Shown piece by piece: positions 55,234 to 64,000 of a stretch of DNA of 64,000 bases. The notes beneath the pieces are model-generated. The model was given only the letters and a program-made list of their open reading frames with translations. It did not search any database and was not told the origin of the DNA. The DNA comes from Sphingobium wenxiniae (lineage in GTDB: Bacteria; Pseudomonadota; Alphaproteobacteria; Sphingomonadales; Sphingomonadaceae). Each line of letters starts with the position of its first letter. The stretch's first letter is position 1. The DNA lies in NCBI RefSeq assembly GCF_007830065.1, contig NZ_VLKK01000004.1:1-64000 (forward strand). The letters run 5' to 3'. The translations under genes and the position numbers were made by a program.

Positions 55234-55270
55234 ATTGGTTTTCTCGGACTTGTAGATAGAGAAAATCGAT
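55234..55270 (-). promoter_or_regulatory. OxyR-like operator of ahpC
   Basis: Minus strand ATCG-ATTTTCT-CTAT (55270-55256) fits the OxyR half-site ATAG-N7-CTAT with one change. After seven bases comes the weaker TCCG-AGAAAAC-CAAT. The whole is also an inverted repeat (attggttttctc / gagaaaatcgat, 10 of 12 paired). No oxyR gene is in the window. Confidence 0.4.
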
Positions 55271-55368
55271 TACTGCACGGATTATTGATCGACCGGATCA
55301 TTCCAATCTCGTGAACCAGGAACGATGTGGGGCGTTGCCGCCCTGTTCGCTTTTCGATGGAGAAGAAG

Positions 55369-55821
55369 ATGGTGCGCCTCTATTTCATTCCCGTGGCTTT
55401 GGCGATCGCGCTGGCGGGCTGTGCCAAAAGCACGGAAAATGCAGCCGGCAATCAGGCGATCCAGGCGGGCGATGTGGAAACGATCGAGGATGTGGACGCC
55501 TTGGGCAACGGCGCGCCCGACGCGGCTCGCCTGCCGACCGACGATTGGGTGGGACGCTGGACGGGACCGGAAGGGCTTTTCCTGGATATCCAGCCTTCGC
55601 CCGACGGGAAGCCGGGCCATTATGCCATCGCCAATCAGGATACGCTCGACCGGAAAGAAAATTACAGCGGTCTGGCGGAGGGCGCGACGATCCGTTTCGT
55701 TCGCGACGGGCACGATCTGGCGATCCGTCCCGGTAAGGGCAGCGAAACCGGCTTCAAATATCTGGCGGAGAAGCAGGAATGCCTGATAGTCGTTCCGGGG
55801 CGGGAAGGCTATTGCCGATAG
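55369..55821 (+). CDS. Hypothetical lipoprotein
   Basis: 150 residues. The lipobox ALAGC places the lipidated Cys at about 16; ggagaag precedes the ATG. The mature part has [20 protein letters not shown] and [17 protein letters not shown], suggesting a small beta-sheet domain. No family is recognised. Its TAG directly abuts the stop of the convergent ArsR gene, with no room for a terminator. Confidence 0.75.
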   Translation: MVRLYFIPVALAIALAGCAKSTENAAGNQAIQAGDVETIEDVDALGNGAPDAARLPTDDWVGRWTGPEGLFLDIQPSPDGKPGHYAIANQDTLDRKENYSGLAEGATIRFVRDGHDLAIRPGKGSETGFKYLAEKQECLIVVPGREGYCR

Positions 55822-56166
55822 CTATTCGCCGTCGCCCAGACCCTCCAGCGCGCTGAACCGCTGCGACCAGAGCGCGCCATAGACGGCCATCCATTGAACC
55901 ACGGGAGCAAGGCCCTTGGCGCGGGCGGTATAATAAGTCTCCCGCCCTGCCCGGCGCGCGGTGACAAGCCTCGCCTGCTTCAACTTGCCAAGATGGCGGG
56001 ACACCATGGGTTGCGACACGCCCGATATGGCGGTGAGGGCGTGAACGCTTTGCTCCCCTTCGCGCACCAGATATTCGAGCAGGGCGCGCCGGGTGCCATC
56101 CGACAGCGCCTTGAACAGGGCGTCGCGAAGGACGGATCGGTCTTCCTGATAGGGAGGGGCAATCAT
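55822..56166 (-). CDS. ArsR-family transcriptional regulator (non-metal type)
   Basis: 114 residues. Winged helix: LFKALSDGTRRALLEYLVRE, SVHALTAISGVSQPMVSRHL, GKLKQARLVTARRAGRETYY. It lacks the ELCVCDL cysteines of metal sensors. It looks like regulators usually found next to an SRPBCC/AHSA1 gene, but none is adjacent here. Target unknown. Confidence 0.88.
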   Translation of the reverse strand: MIAPPYQEDRSVLRDALFKALSDGTRRALLEYLVREGEQSVHALTAISGVSQPMVSRHLGKLKQARLVTARRAGRETYYTARAKGLAPVVQWMAVYGALWSQRFSALEGLGDGE

Positions 56167-56267
56167 CCGTATTGCATAATCAAAAGGTTATGAATAGGTC
56201 AACCCAAAGCCGGTTTTCGATCCGAAGCGGGCGTTAACCAAAAAAAACTTCGTGAACGGGACAGGCT

Positions 56268-57579
<1,312 letters not shown>

Positions 57580-57582
57580 TTT

Positions 57583-57657
57583 CTCCGTCCGTTCGGGCTG
57601 AGCCTGTCGAAGCCCTGTTGGAAGCGTGGCTCTTCGACAGGCTCAGGGCCAACGGAG
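57583..57657. repeat. Sphingomonad-type REP hairpin between ccrM and folP
   Basis: ctgagcctgtcgaag (57598-57612) pairs perfectly with cttcgacaggctcag (57632-57646). Outer bases ctccgt and acggag extend the fold to 57583-57657. I recognise the cttcgacaggctcag core as a frequent sphingomonad intergenic repeat. It fills the whole gap between the two genes. Confidence 0.8.
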
Positions 57658-57662
57658 TGTAG

Positions 57663-58787
57663 ATGAACCTGTCCCATATTCCCGCCGACGCGCGCTTCAC
57701 TCTCAAGCCGACATGGTTCGTGCCGTCGCCTATCGGATTGCCCGATGGCGCCGCCGCGCGCATGGGCAATGGGTTGATCTGGTTCCAGGGCTATGAACTG
57801 ACGGCCCGCCGAGATGGCGCGCGAGCGGTGCGGGTGACGATCCCCGTGGAGGGATTTGCCGATATCGTGGCCCGCCTGCCCGACGCGCTGGCGGAACGGG
57901 CGCACAGGCTGGCCGCGCATATCTCTGCTCCGCGCCCGCCGCTGGCGCTTGGCGATCGGACGATCCGTTTCGATGCGCCGCAGGTCATGGCGATCCTGAA
58001 CGTGACTCCCGACAGCTTTTCCGACGGGGGAAAGCATATCGGCGATCCCCAGGCGGCGGCGGATACGGGCTTCGCCATGGCGGCGGCGGGCGCGGCGCTG
58101 GTCGACGTGGGCGGAGAGTCGACCCGTCCCCGCGCCGCAAGACTATGGGAAGGCGATGAGATCGCCCGCATCGTTCCCGTGATCGAACGGCTGGCCGCGG
58201 CAGGCGTGCCGGTATCCGTCGATACGCGCAAGGCAGCAGTGATGGAGGCGGCGCTCGCGGCCGGGGCCAAGATCGTCAACGATGTGAGCGCACTGCGGCA
58301 CGATCCGCGCAGCATGGAAGTCGTCGCGGCGGCGGGATGCCCGGTGATCCTGATGCATGCACCGTCGGCGGGGGATGATCCCCATGATAATCCGGCCGGC
58401 TATGCCGATGTCGTGTCGGATGTTTTCGACATGCTGGAAGAACGGGTTGAAGCCTGCGTCGCGGCCGGCATTGGCCGGGAGAGGATCATGGTCGATCCGG
58501 GACTTGGCTTTGGCAAGGGGCTGGCCGACAATCTGGCGCTGGTGAATGGATTGGCGGCATTTCAGGGGCTGGGCGTGCCGCTGCTCTTTGCCGGAAGCCG
58601 CAAGCGCCTGATCGGTGCGCTCTCCAATGAAGCGCCTGTGTCCGAACGGCTGGGCGGATCGATCGCCCTCGCTTTTCGCGCGGCCCAGCAGGGTGCCCAG
58701 ATGGTGCGTGTCCATGACGTCAAGGAAAGCGTACAGGCGCTGCATCTCTGGCGCGGGCTGGCCGATGCGGGGCTGAGCGCGGTCTAG
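57663..58787 (+). CDS. folP: Dihydropteroate synthase
   Basis: 374 residues. The catalytic barrel starts near 108: MAILNVTPDSFSDGGKHIGD, then AALVDVGGESTRPRA, IVNDVSAL, VDPGLGFGKGLADN and FAGSRKRLIG. It joins the pterin to p-aminobenzoate in folate synthesis. The first 100 residues are an extension beyond the usual 270-280-residue enzyme and read as coding, not as a wrong start. Convergent with the next gene, sharing a CTAG. Confidence 0.94.
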   Translation: MNLSHIPADARFTLKPTWFVPSPIGLPDGAAARMGNGLIWFQGYELTARRDGARAVRVTIPVEGFADIVARLPDALAERAHRLAAHISAPRPPLALGDRTIRFDAPQVMAILNVTPDSFSDGGKHIGDPQAAADTGFAMAAAGAALVDVGGESTRPRAARLWEGDEIARIVPVIERLAAAGVPVSVDTRKAAVMEAALAAGAKIVNDVSALRHDPRSMEVVAAAGCPVILMHAPSAGDDPHDNPAGYADVVSDVFDMLEERVEACVAAGIGRERIMVDPGLGFGKGLADNLALVNGLAAFQGLGVPLLFAGSRKRLIGALSNEAPVSERLGGSIALAFRAAQQGAQMVRVHDVKESVQALHLWRGLADAGLSAV

Positions 58788-59404
58788 TTGGCCGCGTTGG
58801 ATGCCTGTGCCGGCAGCCTGCCCTCGGGCGTCTCGCTCCTGGGCGCAAAGGACCGCAAACTGTCGAGCAGCTTTTCCGCGATCGCCTGATATTGCTCGCT
58901 CAACATTTCGGGATAGACGAAGGTGGCGGTCACGATCGACCCGTCCGGTTGCTTCAACAGGCGCACGGCGACATTGTTGCCCTCCCCGTCATTCGCCGTG
59001 CCGCGATATTCATTGTCCCCGATGAAGTCTCCGTCGACGCCTTCCGAACCGCTGCTCACTGCTGCCACGATCTGCTGCAATGTCTGATTCGCGTCGTTCT
59101 TCTGCCAGAAGACCCGGACATCCGCGCCCGCGCCCGGATCCTCGTAAACGACGCCGTCCGCGTTGCTGGCCGATGCATCCTTCACCCAGCCTTCCGGGAA
59201 GGTCACGGAAAAGCCGCGTTCCGCATTCACATAATTGAGGTTTTCCATGTCTTCCGCCTTCTGGCTGGCCATCGCGCTGGCCGCCGCCGCATTGGCCGCT
59301 GCCGCCAGCGCTTCCTGGCTGGGCATGTCCCCCACAGGTTCGGCCCGCCCGCAGGCGACAAGGGCGAGGAAAGGAAGACAGGCGGCAAGGGAAGCGGTTT
59401 TCAT
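58784..59404 (-). CDS. Hypothetical lipoprotein (PsbP-like fold possible)
   Basis: 206 residues. Lipobox LVAC (Cys near 18), an Ala-rich linker to about 55, then ERGFSVTFPEGWVKDAS near 62 and YVYPEMLS-type segments later. A GFSVTFPEGW opening is seen in PsbP/DUF1795-like domains, so a small alpha-beta lipoprotein is likely. No function is known. Confidence 0.7.
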   Translation of the reverse strand: MKTASLAACLPFLALVACGRAEPVGDMPSQEALAAAANAAAASAMASQKAEDMENLNYVNAERGFSVTFPEGWVKDASASNADGVVYEDPGAGADVRVFWQKNDANQTLQQIVAAVSSGSEGVDGDFIGDNEYRGTANDGEGNNVAVRLLKQPDGSIVTATFVYPEMLSEQYQAIAEKLLDSLRSFAPRSETPEGRLPAQASNAAN

Positions 59405-59495
59405 GCGTCGTTCAAAAGCATAGCCGCCGCCACTTTTCAACGGCGCAGCATGTTTCTTCGCGATGACGCGCCTTCATGCCGGGATGCGCAGGCTT

Positions 59496-60938
59496 TCAGG
59501 CGGCGTTGTCGATGCCCAGTTCGGCCAGTTTCCGGTAGAGGGTCGAACGGCCTATGCCCAGCCGCCGCGCGACTTCCGTCATGCGCCCGCGATAATGGCC
59601 GATGGCCAGGCGGATCACGTCCGCCTCGATCTCGGCAAGCTGGCGGACATGGCCGTCGCCTTCGAACAGCGTGATGCCCGCCCCCTCCCGGTGCGACCGG
59701 CGGGCGGCGGGGATAAGGACGGACGGCGTCGCATCCCGCGCGCCGATCTGCGCCGCGATCTGGGGAAAGTCCTGCGGCGTCAGGGCATCCCCTTCGCAAA
59801 GCACGGCGGCGCGGAACAGGGCGTTTTGAAGCTGGCGCACATTGCCCGGCCATTCATGCTGCATCAGCAGGGCCAGCGCATCGTCGGTCAGGCCCAGGCT
59901 CCGCAAGCCCGGCTGGTCCGCGATCCGCGCCAGCAGATGACGGCACAGTGCGGGAACGTCGCCGATGCGCTCGCGCAGCGGAGGGATGGTCAACTGCACG
60001 ACGTTGAGTCGGTAATAAAGGTCTTCGCGAAAACGCCCCGCTTCGATTTCCTCCAGCAGCCGCTTGTTGGTCGCGGCGATGACGCGCACATCCACATGGA
60101 CCGGCCGGCGCGCGCCGATCGGCTGCACCTCGCCGTCCTGGAGCACCCGCAGCAGCTTGACCTGCGCGTCGAACGGCATCTCGCTGATTTCGTCGAGGAA
60201 GATCGTCCCGGTTTCCGCCGCGACGAACTTGCCGATATGCCGTTCGAACGCGCCGGTGAAGGCCCCGCGTTCGTGTCCGAACAGCTCCGATTCGACAAGA
60301 TTGGCGGGAATGGCGCCGCAGTTGACGGTCACCATCGGCTGCTTGTGGCGGGGGGAGGCCGCGTGGATGGCGCGCGCCAGGACATCCTTGCCGACGCCGC
60401 TTTCGCCTTCGATCAGCACGGGGACGCGCGCGCGGGCCGCCTTTGCCGCGACGGCGAGCGCGGCGCGGAAGCGGGGAGCCGAACCCACGACATCCTCGAA
60501 GGAGAGCGGTGCGGTGATCTTCTCCGTCAGCGGACGAAGCTCGCTGTTGATGTCATCTTCGCTCAGCGTGGCGTTGAGCGCCGCCAGAAGCCGTTCGGGC
60601 GCGATCGGTTTGGAGAGATAATCGGTGGCGCCCGCGCGCATGGATTCCACCGCGGCCGCGACATTGTCATGCGCTGTCAGTATGAGGATAGGCAAGGCCG
60701 GCCGCCGCGCGCGCAATTCCCGAATCAGTTCCGCCGGTTCATAGGACGGGCACCATTGGTCGAGCAGGATCGCATCGAGGCGCATCCCGTCCTGCGTGCC
60801 CAGCGTGGCGATGGCGGTTTCCCCGTCATTCACGAAAATCGTGCGCCACCCTGCCCGCGCCGCGAGCGCCGCCACAAGACGGCGCTGCGCCGGTTCATCG
60901 TCGATCAGCATCAACATGGGAACGCCGTCGCGCGTCAT
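59496..60938 (-). CDS. Sigma-54-dependent response regulator (NtrC family)
   Basis: 480 residues. A receiver at 8-125 has acidic pair Asp13/Asp14, phospho-acceptor Asp60 (LLDQWCPS) and LSKPIAPE. The AAA+ domain carries GESGVGKD near 178, the sigma-54 contact GAFTGA, and TIFLDEISEMP. A Fis-type helix-turn-helix closes it (VARRLGIGRSTLYRKLAELG). No partner kinase or rpoN is in the window. gaggggcagg precedes this ATG; one 12 bp upstream is less likely. Confidence 0.93.
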   Translation of the reverse strand: MTRDGVPMLMLIDDEPAQRRLVAALAARAGWRTIFVNDGETAIATLGTQDGMRLDAILLDQWCPSYEPAELIRELRARRPALPILILTAHDNVAAAVESMRAGATDYLSKPIAPERLLAALNATLSEDDINSELRPLTEKITAPLSFEDVVGSAPRFRAALAVAAKAARARVPVLIEGESGVGKDVLARAIHAASPRHKQPMVTVNCGAIPANLVESELFGHERGAFTGAFERHIGKFVAAETGTIFLDEISEMPFDAQVKLLRVLQDGEVQPIGARRPVHVDVRVIAATNKRLLEEIEAGRFREDLYYRLNVVQLTIPPLRERIGDVPALCRHLLARIADQPGLRSLGLTDDALALLMQHEWPGNVRQLQNALFRAAVLCEGDALTPQDFPQIAAQIGARDATPSVLIPAARRSHREGAGITLFEGDGHVRQLAEIEADVIRLAIGHYRGRMTEVARRLGIGRSTLYRKLAELGIDNAA

Positions 60939-61091
60939 CCTGCCCCTCATTCCAATACAGGCGGCAAAGCTTAATGCAGGGGAGTAAAGGCGCCCTTAAC
61001 CTGAAAGATTTTCTTGTTGCATTGCGGGTTGAGGGGCGGGCAGGCAGAGGATAAGAGGTTCGGCGATGACGTCGTCAGGAAGGAAGAGGGC

Positions 61092-61217
61092 ATGGTCCAA
61101 GAGGGAAATATCAAAAGCGCGACCGAAACTTATGAAGGGTTCGTGGCCGTCATGAAATGGGGCACGGTCGCTTCTCTGATCGCGGGTGCGATCGTGGTGC
61201 TGCTGATCTCGAGTTGA
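61092..61217 (+). CDS. aa3-type cytochrome c oxidase subunit IV-like small membrane protein
   Basis: 41 residues: MVQEGNIKSATETYEGFVAV, then a single helix WGTVASLIAGAIVVLLI. This resembles the bacterial aa3 subunit IV family (TYEGFI/xxxKWG). It lies 26 bp ahead of pntAA with ggaagaggg just before its ATG, not near oxidase genes. A longer upstream frame (from 61014) is not supported. Its true partner is uncertain. Confidence 0.72.
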   Translation: MVQEGNIKSATETYEGFVAVMKWGTVASLIAGAIVVLLISS

Positions 61218-61243
61218 AGGTCGGTTTGCACAGGGGGATGTCC

Positions 61244-62365
61244 ATGAAAATTGCGATAATCAAGGAGCTTGCCGCTGGCGAGCGCAGGGTCGCCGGCACG
61301 CCGGAGACCGTGAAGAAGTTCAAGGCCCTTGGCGCTGAGGTGGCGGTCGAAAGCGGTGCGGGGCTGAACGCCTCGATTGCCGACGCCGATTATGCCGCGG
61401 CAGGGGGCGTGGTGGGTGATCGCGCCGCGACGGTTGCGGGCGCGGATATCATATTGGGTGTGCAGGCGCCCGATCCGGCGAATCTCTCCGGCGCGAAGCC
61501 GGGCGCGTGGATCGCGGCCAGCTTCAATCCTTTTGGCGAGCGTCCCCGCGTGGACGCTTATGCCGCCGCCGGGTTGGAGGCGCTGGCGATGGAGTTCATG
61601 CCGCGCATCACGCGCGCGCAGTCGATGGACATATTGTCGTCCCAGTCGAACCTGTCGGGCTACAAGGCGGTGCTCGACGCCGCCGCTGAATATGGCAAGG
61701 CTTTCCCGATGATGATGACGGCGGCGGGCACGGTGTCCGCGGCCAAGGTCTTCATCATGGGCGTGGGCGTCGCCGGGCTTCAGGCAATCGCGACCGCTCG
61801 CCGTCTGGGCGCGCAGGTGTCGGCGACGGACGTGCGCTCCGCAACCAGAGAACAGATCGAATCGCTCGGGGCCAAGCCGATCTTCGTCGAAAGCGTGAAG
61901 GGCATCGAGGGCGAAGGCTCGGGCGGCTATGCCACCGAAATGTCGGAGGAATATCAGAAGGCGCAGGCCGAACTGGTTTCCAGCCACATCGCCAAGCAGG
62001 ATATCGTCATCACCACGGCGCTGATCCCCGGCCGCGCCGCGCCGCGCCTCATCACCGACGCACAGATCGCGACGATGAAGCCGGGCAGCGTGATCGTCGA
62101 CCTGGCCGTCGAGCAGGGCGGCAATGTCGAGGGCGCGGTCGCCGGTGAAGTGGTCGAGCGTCACGGCGTCAAGATCGTGGGGCACAGGAATGTGCCCTCG
62201 CGGCTGGCGGCGGACACTTCGGCCCTGTTCGCGCGCAACCTTTACAATTTCCTGTCCGCCTTCTGGGACAAGGAAAAGAACGCGCCCGTGCTGGACGAAG
62301 AGATCGGCAACGCCATCCGCCTGACGCAGGGCGGCAAGGTCGTGAACGAACGCCTTCTGGGGTGA
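61244..62365 (+). CDS. pntAA: NAD(P) transhydrogenase alpha subunit, soluble part
   Basis: 373 residues. KIAIIKELAAGERRVAGTPE opens it, QSNLSGYKAVLDAAAEYGK is near 140, and the NAD fold has VFIMGVGVAGLQAIATARRL near 170. This is domain I, which binds NADH. aggggg lies 6 bp before this ATG, so the Met two codons earlier is less likely. First of the three pnt genes. Confidence 0.94.
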   Translation: MKIAIIKELAAGERRVAGTPETVKKFKALGAEVAVESGAGLNASIADADYAAAGGVVGDRAATVAGADIILGVQAPDPANLSGAKPGAWIAASFNPFGERPRVDAYAAAGLEALAMEFMPRITRAQSMDILSSQSNLSGYKAVLDAAAEYGKAFPMMMTAAGTVSAAKVFIMGVGVAGLQAIATARRLGAQVSATDVRSATREQIESLGAKPIFVESVKGIEGEGSGGYATEMSEEYQKAQAELVSSHIAKQDIVITTALIPGRAAPRLITDAQIATMKPGSVIVDLAVEQGGNVEGAVAGEVVERHGVKIVGHRNVPSRLAADTSALFARNLYNFLSAFWDKEKNAPVLDEEIGNAIRLTQGGKVVNERLLG

Positions 62366-62439
62366 GGTAATGGCGCGCGGCCGGAGTGCTGCGCGCACCA
62401 TGTCCCGCGGAAAGGCGGGACGAACGGGGAGTAGGAAAG

Positions 62440-62724
62440 ATGGACTTCATCTCCATCCTGTCGATTTTCGTGCTGGCGTGCTTCGTCGGCTATTATGTGG
62501 TGTGGTCGGTGACCCCGGCGCTCCACACGCCGTTGATGGCAGTCACCAATGCCATTTCCTCCGTCATCATCGTCGGCGCGCTGGTCGCGTCGGCGGAAGC
62601 GGGCAGCGCGGCCGCCAAATATCTGGGCCTGATCGCGGTGACGCTCGCATCGGTCAACATCTTCGGCGGCTTCGCCGTCACTGAACGGATGTTGGCGATG
62701 TACAAGAAGAAGGAGCGCAAATGA
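62440..62724 (+). CDS. pntAB: NAD(P) transhydrogenase alpha subunit, membrane part
   Basis: 94 residues: FISILSIFVLACFVGYYVVW, then TPLMAVTNAISSVIIVGALV and a third helix ending FGGFAVTERMLAMYKKKERK. This is the split-off C-terminal membrane domain of PntA. gtaggaaag precedes the ATG. Overlaps pntB by 4 bp. Confidence 0.95.
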   Translation: MDFISILSIFVLACFVGYYVVWSVTPALHTPLMAVTNAISSVIIVGALVASAEAGSAAAKYLGLIAVTLASVNIFGGFAVTERMLAMYKKKERK

Positions 62725-64000
62725 TGTTGCAGACCGTCATCGCGATGGCCGCGGCAGGCGCTGAAGGCTTCGCCGCTTCGCCCTTCGTCTCGCTCGCCTA
62801 TCTGATCGCGGGCGTCCTTTTCATCCTCGCGCTGCGGGGTCTGTCCAGCCCGGCTTCGAGCCGTCGGGGCAACCGCATGGGCATGGCGGGCATGGCGATT
62901 GCCGTCGCCACCACGCTCTATACCCATGACGTCATCTCCCTGCCGGAGATCGTGGGCGCCATCGCCATCGGCGGCGCGATCGGTTTCGTCATCGCGCGCA
63001 AGATCGAGATGACCGCGATGCCGCAGCTCGTGGCGGCGTTCCACTCGCTCGTCGGTCTGGCGGCGGTGCTGGTCGGCGCGGCGGCTTTTCTCAATCCGGG
63101 CGCATTCGGCATTCTCGACGCGCTGACCGGCGAGATTCACAATGCCAGCCGGATCGAAATGGGGCTGGGCGTCGCCATCGGCGCGATCACATTCTCCGGC
63201 TCGGTCATCGCCTTCCTCAAGCTCAACGGCAACATGTCGGGCAAGCCGATCATGCTGCCCGCACGGCACCTCATCAATTTGGGCACGCTGGCGGCGATTC
63301 TGGGGCTGATCGCCTATTTCGTCACCGACCAGAGCCCTTGGATATTCTGGACCGTCACGGCATTGAGCTTCATCATCGGCTTCCTGCTCATCATCCCCAT
63401 CGGCGGCGCGGACATGCCGGTCGTCGTGTCGATGCTGAACAGCTATTCCGGCTGGGCGGCGGCGGCGATGGGCTTTACGCTGGGCAACACCGCGATGATC
63501 ATCACCGGCGCGCTGGTGGGGTCTTCGGGTGCGATCCTGTCCTACATCATGTGCAAGGCGATGAATCGCAGCTTCATCAGCGTGATCGCGGGCGGCTTCG
63601 GCGCGGAGGCGGCTTCGGCGGGCGGCGGCGCTTCGGCGGTCGACCGGCCCTACAAGCGCGGCAGCGCGGAGGACGCGGCGTTCCTGATGAAGCAGGCGGA
63701 CAGCGTCATCATCGTGCCGGGCTACGGCATGGCGGTCAGCCAGGCGCAGCACGCGCTCCGCGAAATGGGCGATCTGCTCAAGAAGGAAGGCGTGTCGGTC
63801 AAATACGCCATCCATCCGGTCGCGGGCCGTATGCCGGGGCACATGAACGTGCTGCTGGCCGAAGCGAACGTGCCCTATGACGAGGTGTTCGAGCTGGAGG
63901 ACATCAACAGCGAATTCGGTCAGGCCGACGTCGCCTTCGTCATCGGCGCGAACGACGTGACCAACCCGGCGGCGAAGACCGACAAGTCCTCGCCGATCTA
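62721..64000 (+). CDS. pntB: NAD(P) transhydrogenase beta subunit (cut by window edge)
   Basis: First 426 residues; the C-terminal part is outside the window. Nine or so helices (domain II) occupy about 1-260, with MPQLVAAFHSLVGLAAVLVG and GGADMPVVVSMLNSYSGWAA. Domain III begins at about 290 with DSVIIVPGYGMAVSQAQHAL and VAGRMPGHMNVLLAEANVPY, the NADP-binding part. The enzyme uses the proton gradient to make NADPH from NADH. Confidence 0.96.
   Translation, partial: MMLQTVIAMAAAGAEGFAASPFVSLAYLIAGVLFILALRGLSSPASSRRGNRMGMAGMAIAVATTLYTHDVISLPEIVGAIAIGGAIGFVIARKIEMTAMPQLVAAFHSLVGLAAVLVGAAAFLNPGAFGILDALTGEIHNASRIEMGLGVAIGAITFSGSVIAFLKLNGNMSGKPIMLPARHLINLGTLAAILGLIAYFVTDQSPWIFWTVTALSFIIGFLLIIPIGGADMPVVVSMLNSYSGWAAAAMGFTLGNTAMIITGALVGSSGAILSYIMCKAMNRSFISVIAGGFGAEAASAGGGASAVDRPYKRGSAEDAAFLMKQADSVIIVPGYGMAVSQAQHALREMGDLLKKEGVSVKYAIHPVAGRMPGHMNVLLAEANVPYDEVFELEDINSEFGQADVAFVIGANDVTNPAAKTDKSSPI

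Overview
The window reads as ordinary, gene-dense chromosome of a GC-rich alphaproteobacterium, almost certainly Sphingomonadaceae (Sphingobium-like). The grounds are a CcrM-type GANTC methyltransferase, an lptF/lptG pair divergent from a DUF2141 gene, the ppiD-tpiA-secG-pyrG block, a small aa3-oxidase subunit IV-like gene ahead of a three-gene pntA/pntB transhydrogenase, and several short intergenic hairpin repeats. Genus is an inference from recall of such genomes, not from a search.

Layout. 1-340: 3' end of an IS1380-type insertion sequence, cut by the window edge. 0.5-9.2 kb: OmpA-like lipoprotein, CNNM/CorC-type membrane protein, P-loop sugar-acid kinase, LptG/LptF, a DUF2141 secreted protein, a diacylglycerol-kinase-like enzyme and a secreted M20 amidohydrolase. 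9.2-15.5 kb: bioC, a DUF418 membrane protein, bfd and bfr (iron storage and release), purL, a DUF805 protein and a small lipoprotein. 15.6-20.7 kb: xseB-ispA-coaD-cyclophilin-queA, a DUF2171 stress-like protein and tRNA-Ala(CGC). 20.7-23.5 kb: a 480-bp decayed stretch with a CaiB/BaiF CoA-transferase relic, then two acyl-CoA dehydrogenases. 23.6-28.1 kb: a TonB siderophore receptor operon (receptor, DUF3649, PepSY membrane protein, DUF3325) behind a Fur-like site. 28.2-33.5 kb: a LysR regulator divergent from a tripartite HlyD/MFS/NodT efflux operon.

33.5-45 kb: Nudix hydrolase, extensin-like protein, trpE (with a 66-bp in-frame tandem duplication), ppiD, tpiA, secG, pyrG, a PQQ-type sugar dehydrogenase and a thiolase. 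44.6-47.6 kb: ctaA-cutA, rplM-rpsI and a CsbD protein. 47.6-52.8 kb: an alanine/sodium symporter, the coupled glmM-DUF1272-thiD-rnhB series and an L,D-transpeptidase. 52.8-56.2 kb: ahpC and ahpF with an OxyR-like site, a lipoprotein and an ArsR regulator. 56.2-64 kb: ccrM behind a GANTC-rich leader with a perfect TTAAC dyad, folP, a lipoprotein, an NtrC-type response regulator and the pnt operon, cut at the right edge.

Most genes are housekeeping, often coupled by ATGA or TAATG overlaps. I see no CRISPR array, prophage or defence island, and nothing I can defend as a wholly new system. The signals most worth a second look are the four-copy intergenic repeat, the trpE duplication, the ccrM leader, the CoA-transferase relic beside the tRNA, and the coupled PepSY/DUF3649/DUF3325 cassette. 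All similarity statements are from recognition of motifs; no database search was run.
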